Shown in pieces: positions 44,862 to 51,412 of a stretch of DNA of 53,286 nucleotides. A model generated the notes under the pieces. It had not been told where the DNA came from. It saw only the letters and a program-made list of their open reading frames with translations, and made no database searches. Every line of letters starts with the position of its first letter. The first letter of the stretch is position 1. Position numbers and translations under genes: made by a program. This DNA comes from Streptosporangiales bacterium (lineage in GTDB: Bacteria; Actinomycetota; Actinomycetes; Streptosporangiales; WHST01), in assembly GCA_009379955.1 (NCBI GenBank), contig WHST01000035.1, positions 1 through 53,286 on the forward strand. The letters are read 5' to 3'.

Positions 44862-47585
44862 TTGGGATCCGTCCGCGACATCGCCGCGGCCGTCCGTCCG
44901 GAGCTCGCCTCGTACACCAGGGAGCTGCTCGCCACGGACGGCGACGCCTGGCACCTGGAGTCCCACGAGGTCTGGTGCACCGCGATCCCGCGGCACCGCG
45001 CGCTCGCGCCCCAGGGGTGGAAGATCCACGTCTCGGCGACGCCCGCGTCGGTCCACGAGGTGCTCGACGGTGCGGTGCCGGTGCTGCGCCGGCATGCGGT
45101 GGCGTTCAAGGTCGCGCGTGACCTCGACGCGGTCCGCTGGCTGACCGGTCGCGACTGCGACCGCGCGCTCGCGGGCAAGGTGCTCACCGTCTATCCCGCC
45201 GACGACGCCGCCTTCGTCGCGGTCGCGACCGACCTCCACGACGCCGTCGGCGCGCTGCCGGGACCCCGGATCCTCTCCGACCGCCCCTACGCACCCGGCA
45301 GCTCGATCCACTACCGGTACGGCGGCTTCCGCGGCGACGGGCAGCTCGACGACGACGGCGTCTACCGCCACCTGCTGACCGCGCCGGACGGCAGCACCAC
45401 GATCGACCGGCGCGAGGCCTGGTTCTCCGCGCCGTCCTGGGCGCCAGATCCTTTGCTAGCACAGCCGTTGCTAACACAGCCTTTGCTAGCACAGCCGTTG
45501 CAGGCAACCGCGTCACCGGCACAGTCGGACGCCGGCGCGGCCGTGCTCCTCGGCGACCGGTACGTCGTTCGCGGCGCCCTGCGACACTCCGCGAAGGGCG
45601 GCGTCTACCTGGCCCGCGACGAGCGCACCGGCGCCGACGTCGTGGTCAAGCACGCCAGGACCCACGCCGAGGTCGACAGCGCGGGACACGACGCGCGCGA
45701 CCTGTTGCGCAACGAGGCGCGCGCCCTCGAGGCGCTCGCCGGCGTCGCTCCGGTGCCGCGCTCGCTCGGTCTCTTCGAGCAGGACGGCGACGTCTTCCTC
45801 GCCCAGGAACGCCTGGCCGGACGTCCGCTGCGGTCCTGGGTGCACGAGCTCGCCGCCGCGCGTCCCGGCGTCCCACAGGTGTCCGCCTGGCCGGTCGCCC
45901 GCGCCCTGACCGCCGCGGTCGCGGCAGTCCACGGTGCGGGCCTCGTGCTGCGCGACCTCAGTCCGACCAACGTTCTCGTCGACGACGACGGCACCGTCCA
46001 CCTCGTCGACCTCGAGCTCGCCACCCCGGTCGGCGGCGTCGCGCGCCGCTCGGGCACGCCCGCCTACCAGGCGCCGGAGCACCACACCGGCGACGACCGC
46101 GTCACGGCGACGGTGGCCGAGGACCTCTACAGCCTCGGCTGCCTGCTGTTCCTGATCGCCACCGGCTGCGACCCGCTGCTGCCCGCCGACGACGGCGCCG
46201 GCCGGCGTCCGCTCGGCGACCGGCTGGCCGGCTGGCTCGACCTCGTCGCCGCGCACGGCGACTCCGCGGCAGCCGCCCGGCCGGCGATCCGCGGCCTCCT
46301 CGCCGCCGACCCGGCGTGCCGCTGGTCACTCGCCGACGTCGAGTCGTTCCTCGCCGCCCAGCCCGATCAGGTGGCGCCCGCCGTCCCGGTCACGGCTGCC
46401 GGCGTCACCCCGCCCGACCCCGCCCGGCTGCTGTCCGACGGCCTCGCGTACCTCCTCGACACGATGACCCCGGAACGCACGCGCCTGTGGCCGACCGGGT
46501 CGTTCGGCGGCCAGACCGACGCCGGCAACGTCCAGCACGGCGCGGCCGGCGTGCTCGTCACGCTCGCCGCCGCGATGCCGCACGCGACCGACGCGGCGAC
46601 GACCCGCGCCGTCGCCACCGCCGCGTCGTGGCTCACCCGCCAGGTGCCGCCACGGCCTCCGCGCCATCCGCTGCCCGGCCTGTACTTCGGTCGCGCCGGC
46701 GTCGCGTGGGCGCTCGCCGACGCGGGCAGCGCACTCGGCGACGACGCGCTCGTCGACGCCGCCGTGCACCGCCTCCTGCGGCTGCCCGCGGCCTGGCCCA
46801 ACCCCGACGTCGCGCACGGTCTCGCCGGCGCGTGCCTCGCCCACGTCCACCTCGCGCGCCGCACCGGCGACGAGCGTCTCGCCCGGCGGGCCGACGCCTA
46901 CGCCGACGCGCTGGCGGCCGCGGCCGACGAGGACGAGCTCGGCCCGTACTGGCGCATCCCCGCGGACTCCGACTCGGTGCTGGCCGGCAAGGTCCACCAC
47001 GGGTTCGCGCACGGCGCCGCCGGCATCGGCTACGCCCTGCTGGCCAACGGCCGCGACGCCGACGTCCGGCTCGCCGTCCGCACCGGCGACGCCCTGTGCC
47101 GCGCGGCGCAGGTCGACGGCGACGGCGCCGCCTGGTGGCCGGTCGGACAGCGGGAACCCACCCGGTTGCCGCACTGGTGCAGCGGCTCCTCGGGCATCGG
47201 CACCTTCCTGCTGCGCCTGTACGCGAGCACCGGCGAGCGACGCTTCGCCGACCACGCGATCGCCGCGGCCACCGCCGTGCACCGCTCGCGCTGGCAGTCG
47301 TCCCCCGCCGCCTGTCACGGGCTCGCGGGTGACGGCCAGTTCCTGCTCGACGCGGCCGACGTCCTCGTCGACCCGACCTACCACGCCCTGGCCGCCGACC
47401 TCGCCACCTGTCTCGCCGCACGGCACTGCGTCCGCGACGGCCGCGTGCTCGTGCCGGACGAGGGCGGCAGGGACGTCGTCGCCGACCACCAGGTCGGCGT
47501 CGCCGGCGTGGTCGCGTTCCTGACCCGCCTGCTGCACGGCGGTCCGCGGCCGTTCATGGTCGACGGGGAGGCCCGCCCGTGCTGA
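44862..47585 (+). CDS. lanL: class IV-type lanthipeptide synthetase (LanL)
   Basis: The 907-residue enzyme has three modules: an N-terminal lyase region (about 1-200), a kinase-like domain (about 225-470) with a glycine-rich loop, Lys263 in VVVKHAR, LRDLSPTN as catalytic loop and DLE as metal motif, and a LanC-like cyclase (about 520-900). The cyclase keeps Cys773 (HWCSGSSG) and the Cys818-His819 pair (ACHGLAG), the zinc ligands that separate class IV from class III. It would phosphorylate and eliminate Ser/Thr in the precursor, then join them to Cys. The TTG at 44862 has a strong GGGAGGA site 5 nt upstream. The lyase-kinase linker holds LLAQP repeats. Confidence 0.9.
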   Translation: MGSVRDIAAAVRPELASYTRELLATDGDAWHLESHEVWCTAIPRHRALAPQGWKIHVSATPASVHEVLDGAVPVLRRHAVAFKVARDLDAVRWLTGRDCDRALAGKVLTVYPADDAAFVAVATDLHDAVGALPGPRILSDRPYAPGSSIHYRYGGFRGDGQLDDDGVYRHLLTAPDGSTTIDRREAWFSAPSWAPDPLLAQPLLTQPLLAQPLQATASPAQSDAGAAVLLGDRYVVRGALRHSAKGGVYLARDERTGADVVVKHARTHAEVDSAGHDARDLLRNEARALEALAGVAPVPRSLGLFEQDGDVFLAQERLAGRPLRSWVHELAAARPGVPQVSAWPVARALTAAVAAVHGAGLVLRDLSPTNVLVDDDGTVHLVDLELATPVGGVARRSGTPAYQAPEHHTGDDRVTATVAEDLYSLGCLLFLIATGCDPLLPADDGAGRRPLGDRLAGWLDLVAAHGDSAAAARPAIRGLLAADPACRWSLADVESFLAAQPDQVAPAVPVTAAGVTPPDPARLLSDGLAYLLDTMTPERTRLWPTGSFGGQTDAGNVQHGAAGVLVTLAAAMPHATDAATTRAVATAASWLTRQVPPRPPRHPLPGLYFGRAGVAWALADAGSALGDDALVDAAVHRLLRLPAAWPNPDVAHGLAGACLAHVHLARRTGDERLARRADAYADALAAAADEDELGPYWRIPADSDSVLAGKVHHGFAHGAAGIGYALLANGRDADVRLAVRTGDALCRAAQVDGDGAAWWPVGQREPTRLPHWCSGSSGIGTFLLRLYASTGERRFADHAIAAATAVHRSRWQSSPAACHGLAGDGQFLLDAADVLVDPTYHALAADLATCLAARHCVRDGRVLVPDEGGRDVVADHQVGVAGVVAFLTRLLHGGPRPFMVDGEARPC
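45450..45499 (+). repeat. 15-nt tandem repeat encoding LLAQP units in lanL
   Basis: Three nearly perfect 15-nt copies and a partial fourth start at 45450, 45465, 45480 and 45495, alternating CCT/CCG before TTGCTAGCACAG. They encode LLAQP-LLTQP-LLAQP-LQ in the linker between the lyase and kinase domains. The unit keeps frame, so copy-number change would alter only linker length. The sequence is lower in GC than the surrounding gene. Confidence 0.8.
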
Positions 47586-49354
47586 CCAGGACGAGCTTCC
47601 GCTTCTCGCCCGCGGGCACGCGCGCCGCCTGCCTGGTCGCACGCGAGCCGGGCGAGTGGCGGGTCGAGTCGTGGTCGCTCGATCCCGTCGAGCCGGCGTT
47701 CACCAGCACCGAGCTCGCCGTCCGCGGACCCGCGAGCCAGGTGCTGCCACTCGACGGCGGCGCCGTCCTGTGCTGCCAGCCGGCGCCGAACGACGAGCGC
47801 CGTCACGAGATCACCCTCGTCCGGCCGGACGGCTCCGCGCGACGGATCGCCGCGCACCGCGCACTCGGCCTGCGGCTGCTCGACCACCCCCACGCCGGCG
47901 CCCTCGCGGTCGCCGTGAGCACCGACGGCGAGGCCGAGCTGTCGTCGAGCGTCTGGCTCGTGCGCGACGACGCACCCGCGCTCACCCACGCACTCACCGT
48001 CCCCGGCCTGCTCGCGGGCGGGAGCTGGCTCGACCATGGCGCGACGCGACTGGCGTTCACGCAGGCGCGCCTGGGACACCTCACCACCCTCGTCGCCGAC
48101 CTGTCCTCCGCATCGGTCGCGCCGCTCTGGCCGGATCTCTCCGGCGTACGGCTGCTGCTCGCCTCGCCAGGCGGTCGTCTGCTGCTCGCCGCCGACGACG
48201 AGCAGGCGATCGGCTGGGCGACCGAGGAGGGCGAGCTCCGCTGGTCGGCCGCGCTCGACGGCCGTCGTGCCGCACTCCCGCTCGCGGTCGACGTCTCGGG
48301 CACGCGGGTCGCCGTCCGCGTCGAGGATGGCGCACGCTCCGGGATCGCCGTGTACACGCCGCACGACGACGCACTCGCCGACCTGTCACTGCCCGCCGGC
48401 ACCGTCGGCGGCACCGCGTCGTGGCGCGCCGACTCGGTGCGCTTCCCGTTCGCGCCGCCCGGGCACCCCGCCGGCATCGCCGAGGTGCGCGTCGGCGACT
48501 CCCGGACGTTCCGCATGCCTGGCGCGTCCGCCGCGACCGACCGCCTCGCACCGCGCGTGGAGAGCTTCACCGGGCCCGACGGCGCCGTCGAGGCGATCGT
48601 CCACGGCGACTGGCGGCACGCTCCGGCCGTCGTCGTCGCCTTGCACGGCGGTCCCGAGGCCTGCTGGCGGATCGACGGCGACCCGTTCCTCGCCTCGCTC
48701 GCGGCCGACGGCGCCGCGGTCGTCGCGGTGAACCCCCGCGGCAGCCGCGGCTACCCCGGTGCCGGCGAGGCCGTCCGCGACGCGTGGGGCGGACCCGACC
48801 TCCGCGACGTCCTCACCGTCGCCACGGCGCTGACCGGCAGGCGCGGCAGGCCCGTGCGCCTCTTCGGCGCGAGCTACGGCGCGTTCCTCGCGCTGCTCGC
48901 GCTCGCGACCCGGCCGGAGCTGTGGGAGCGCGCCGCGGTCGTCGCGCCGTTCCTGTCCGGCGAACGGCTCTTCGCCGACGCGGGACCCCGCGTGCGCGCG
49001 CTGCTCGACCGGCTCGGCGGGCGGACGGTCTACACCGACGACCTCGGTCCGCGCGACGTCCTGCTGCTCGCCGACCGCATCGCCACGCCGCTGCTCCTGA
49101 TGCACGGCACGGACGACGACGTGATCCCGGTGCACCACTCCCGCGAGCTGCACGCGCGGCTGCGCGAGCGCGGCGCCGACGTCACGTACCTCGAGCTCAC
49201 CGACTCCGGCCACGACCCGCTCGCGGGTCCCCGTGCCGGAGCCGCCGCCGAGCGGCTGCGCGGCTTCCTCACCGAGGGAGTGCCGAGCGCCCCGGCCGTC
49301 GACCGCCACCACGGTCCGCGTGGTGGTACGCACCTAGCACTCGGAAGGAGGTGA
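47579..49354 (+). CDS. S9 prolyl-oligopeptidase-family peptidase
   Basis: The 591-residue serine peptidase has a beta-propeller N-terminal half and a C-terminal alpha/beta-hydrolase domain. Family marks are the oxyanion-region HGGPEACW, NPRGSRGYPG, Ser432 in FGASYGAF, an Asp in HGTDDDVIP and His545 in DSGHDPLAG. It has no signal peptide. It starts at GTG 47579, overlapping the lanL stop by 7 nt, and its last codons contain the ribosome-binding site of the precursor gene. POP-type enzymes process class III lanthipeptide leaders in other clusters. A similar leader-processing role here is inference. Confidence 0.9.
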   Translation: MLTRTSFRFSPAGTRAACLVAREPGEWRVESWSLDPVEPAFTSTELAVRGPASQVLPLDGGAVLCCQPAPNDERRHEITLVRPDGSARRIAAHRALGLRLLDHPHAGALAVAVSTDGEAELSSSVWLVRDDAPALTHALTVPGLLAGGSWLDHGATRLAFTQARLGHLTTLVADLSSASVAPLWPDLSGVRLLLASPGGRLLLAADDEQAIGWATEEGELRWSAALDGRRAALPLAVDVSGTRVAVRVEDGARSGIAVYTPHDDALADLSLPAGTVGGTASWRADSVRFPFAPPGHPAGIAEVRVGDSRTFRMPGASAATDRLAPRVESFTGPDGAVEAIVHGDWRHAPAVVVALHGGPEACWRIDGDPFLASLAADGAAVVAVNPRGSRGYPGAGEAVRDAWGGPDLRDVLTVATALTGRRGRPVRLFGASYGAFLALLALATRPELWERAAVVAPFLSGERLFADAGPRVRALLDRLGGRTVYTDDLGPRDVLLLADRIATPLLLMHGTDDDVIPVHHSRELHARLRERGADVTYLELTDSGHDPLAGPRAGAAAERLRGFLTEGVPSAPAVDRHHGPRGGTHLALGRR

Positions 49355-49358
49355 ACCA

Positions 49359-49526
49359 ATGAAGGAGCTCACGTTGGATGTAGCGGCGCTCGAGCGCCTG
49401 CCCGAGGTGGAGTCCGTCGAGCTCGGCGGATGCCACGGTTGCGGGCTGGCGACCTGTGTCGTCAGCTGCCTGAGCACGGGCGGCGTCCACGTCGGAGTCG
49501 GTATCGGTATCGGCGTCGACCTCTGA
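49359..49526 (+). CDS. lanA: lanthipeptide precursor peptide
   Basis: A 55-residue peptide with a near-perfect AAGGAGGTGA ribosome-binding site 5 nt upstream and lying directly after the LanL and protease genes. The leader begins MKELTLDVAALERLPEV and ends near SVELGG; the LPE-type motif is seen in class IV leaders. The candidate core runs from Cys25 to Leu55: CHGCGLATCVVSCLSTGG, followed by an alternating VHVGVGIGIGVDL tail. It has four Cys (25, 28, 33, 37) and four Ser/Thr (32, 36, 39, 40). The single proline is Pro15. It has no match I can name, so ring pattern and activity are unknown. Confidence 0.85.
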   Translation: MKELTLDVAALERLPEVESVELGGCHGCGLATCVVSCLSTGGVHVGVGIGIGVDL

Positions 49527-49563
49527 CGAGCAGTACCAGCACAAGCGCTACCGCAGTAAAGGG

Positions 49564-49591
49564 GTCGGCCGCGCCAGAAGGCGCGGCCGAC
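49564..49591 (+). terminator. strong hairpin after precursor gene
   Basis: A perfect 12-bp stem GTCGGCCGCGCC (49564-49575) and GGCGCGGCCGAC (49580-49591) with an AGAA loop follows the lanA stop by 37 nt. No U-run follows. It probably attenuates transcription into the exporter genes or stabilises the short lanA transcript. Confidence 0.75.
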
Positions 49592-49602
49592 GGAGGGACG
49601 TG

Positions 49603-49632
49603 GTGCGAGGGCGGTCACGACCGCTCTCGCAC
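49603..49632 (+). terminator. second hairpin between precursor and exporter genes
   Basis: GTGCGAGGGCGGTC (49603-49616) pairs with GACCGCTCTCGCAC (49619-49632) over 14 positions, with one G-U pair in RNA, separated by only 2 nt. With the hairpin at 49564 it forms a tandem pair in the 149-nt gap before the first exporter. Confidence 0.65.
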
Positions 49633-49675
49633 CCGTCCGTTACCTCAAAGTGTGCGCCTGGAGAAGCCCAAGCTG

Positions 49676-51412
49676 ATGGCCACGACCCCCGTCACGTCGA
49701 CGAATGGCACGGACAGGTTGCTGCTCGTCACGTTGCGTGCCCAACCCGGCTGGCTGGCGGTCACCGTCCTCGCCGGCCTGGTCTCGGCCGGTGGCCAGCT
49801 GCTCCTCCCGTACGCGATGGGCGGAGCGCTCGACGCCGCGCTCGCGGGCGGTGCGGGACTCGCCGGTGGCGTCGCCCTGCTCGGCGTGGTGATCGTCACC
49901 GTGACGGCCGGCGACGTCCTGGCCCAGATCGCCGGCACCGCGGGCGTGGCCGGCACGACGGCGTGGATCCGCCGCCGGGTGCTCGCGAACCTGCTCGGCC
50001 TCGGCCTCCCCGGCCGCAACGTCTACCCGCCGGGCGACGCCGTCACCCGCCTCACCGCGGGCTCGGCGCTGGCCGGCCGGGTCGTCCCCCTCGTCCTCTC
50101 GGCGGTCACCACGGCCGCGACCGCGCTCGCGGCGCTCGTCCTGCTCGGCCTGCTCGACTGGACGCTGCCGATCACGCTCGTCGCCGGCCTGCTGGTCGGC
50201 GTCCTGCTGCTGCGCCCGTTCACCCGGCAGGCGACGACGGCGTTCGAGGAGTACCAGACGGCGCAGGGCGACATCGCCAGCCGCCTCGTCGACGCGCTCG
50301 GCGGGCTCCGGACGATCCGCGCCTCGGGCACCGCCGACCGCGAGGTCGACCGGGTACTCGGCCCGCTGCCGACCCTGCGCGACTCGGGGCTGCGCACCTG
50401 GACGCTCCAGCGGCGGCTCGCGTGGACGTTCGGGCTGCTGATCCGCGTCCTGCAGGTGGCGGTGCTCGCCGCTGCCGGCTGGGCCGTGAGCCAGGGCCGG
50501 CTGACGCCCGGCGAGCTGATCACGGCGGTCGGGTACTCGACCATCGCCCTGCAGGCCGTCGAGCAGATCGACCTGTTCGTCGAGCTCGTCCAGGTGCGGG
50601 CGGGCGCGACCCGCGTGCGACCGCTCATGCACCGGCCACATACCGTCGCGCCGGAGGTGCGCCTGCCCGACGGCGGCGGGGAGATCGAGCTGCGCGACGT
50701 CACTGTGCGCCTCGACGACCGCGTCGTCCTCGACGACTGCGACCTGCACGTCCCCGCCGGGTCGACGACCGCCGTCGTCGGTCGAAGCGGCTCGGGCAAG
50801 TCGGTCCTCGTCGGCCTGCTCGGACGCCTCGTCGAGCCGACAGCGGGCGAGGTGCTCGTCGACGGCTGCCCGGTCTCGGCCGTCGCGGACACCGACCTCA
50901 GGCAGGCCGTGGCGTACGCGTTCGAGCGTCCGGTGCTCGTCGGCGAGACCGTCGGCGAGGCGATCGGCTACGGGCTCCCCCGGGCGGCCGCCAGGTTCGA
51001 CCACACCACGGTGACGACCGCCGCGCGCACCGCGCTCGCCGACCGCGTCGTGCGCCGGCTCCCGCTCGCGTACGACAACCCGTTGCGCGACACCCCGATG
51101 TCGGGTGGCGAACGCCAGCGGGTGGGGCTGGCCCGCGCGGTCGCAGCGCGGCCGCGCATCCTCGTCCTCGACGACGCGACGTCGAGCCTCGACACCGCGA
51201 CCGAGGTCGAGCTCCAGGCCAACCTCGTCCGGGCGCTACCCGAGCGCACCCGCGTCGTCGTGACCCACCGCGCGCGGACGGCCGCGCACGCCGACCAGGT
51301 CGCGTGGCTCGACGACGGGCGGGTCCGCGCGGTCGGCACCCACGCCGAGCTGTGGCGCGACCGCGCGTACCGCGCGCTGTTCACCGGCGACGAGCCAGGG
51401 GCGGCGCCGTGA
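49676..51412 (+). CDS. ABC exporter half-transporter 1 (LanT-type)
   Basis: The 578-residue protein fuses a six-helix exporter membrane domain to an ATPase domain. ATPase motifs are Walker A GRSGSGKS, signature MSGGERQRVGLARA, Walker B ILVLDDATSSLD, and a C-terminal VVTHRARTA switch. No C39 peptidase domain is present, so leader cleavage must use another protease. The ATG at 49676 has GGAGAAG 9 nt upstream. A GTG at 49652 is an alternative adding 8 residues. The stop overlaps the GTG of the next half-transporter. Confidence 0.9.
   Translation: MATTPVTSTNGTDRLLLVTLRAQPGWLAVTVLAGLVSAGGQLLLPYAMGGALDAALAGGAGLAGGVALLGVVIVTVTAGDVLAQIAGTAGVAGTTAWIRRRVLANLLGLGLPGRNVYPPGDAVTRLTAGSALAGRVVPLVLSAVTTAATALAALVLLGLLDWTLPITLVAGLLVGVLLLRPFTRQATTAFEEYQTAQGDIASRLVDALGGLRTIRASGTADREVDRVLGPLPTLRDSGLRTWTLQRRLAWTFGLLIRVLQVAVLAAAGWAVSQGRLTPGELITAVGYSTIALQAVEQIDLFVELVQVRAGATRVRPLMHRPHTVAPEVRLPDGGGEIELRDVTVRLDDRVVLDDCDLHVPAGSTTAVVGRSGSGKSVLVGLLGRLVEPTAGEVLVDGCPVSAVADTDLRQAVAYAFERPVLVGETVGEAIGYGLPRAAARFDHTTVTTAARTALADRVVRRLPLAYDNPLRDTPMSGGERQRVGLARAVAARPRILVLDDATSSLDTATEVELQANLVRALPERTRVVVTHRARTAAHADQVAWLDDGRVRAVGTHAELWRDRAYRALFTGDEPGAAP

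Noticed and set aside
45450-45499. Repeats in lanL as a CRISPR array
   Set aside because: Units are only 15 nt, contiguous without spacers, and encode in-frame LLAQP.
44862-47585. Class III (LanKC) assignment of the synthetase
   Set aside because: The cyclase keeps Cys773 and Cys818-His819, the zinc ligands usually lost in class III.
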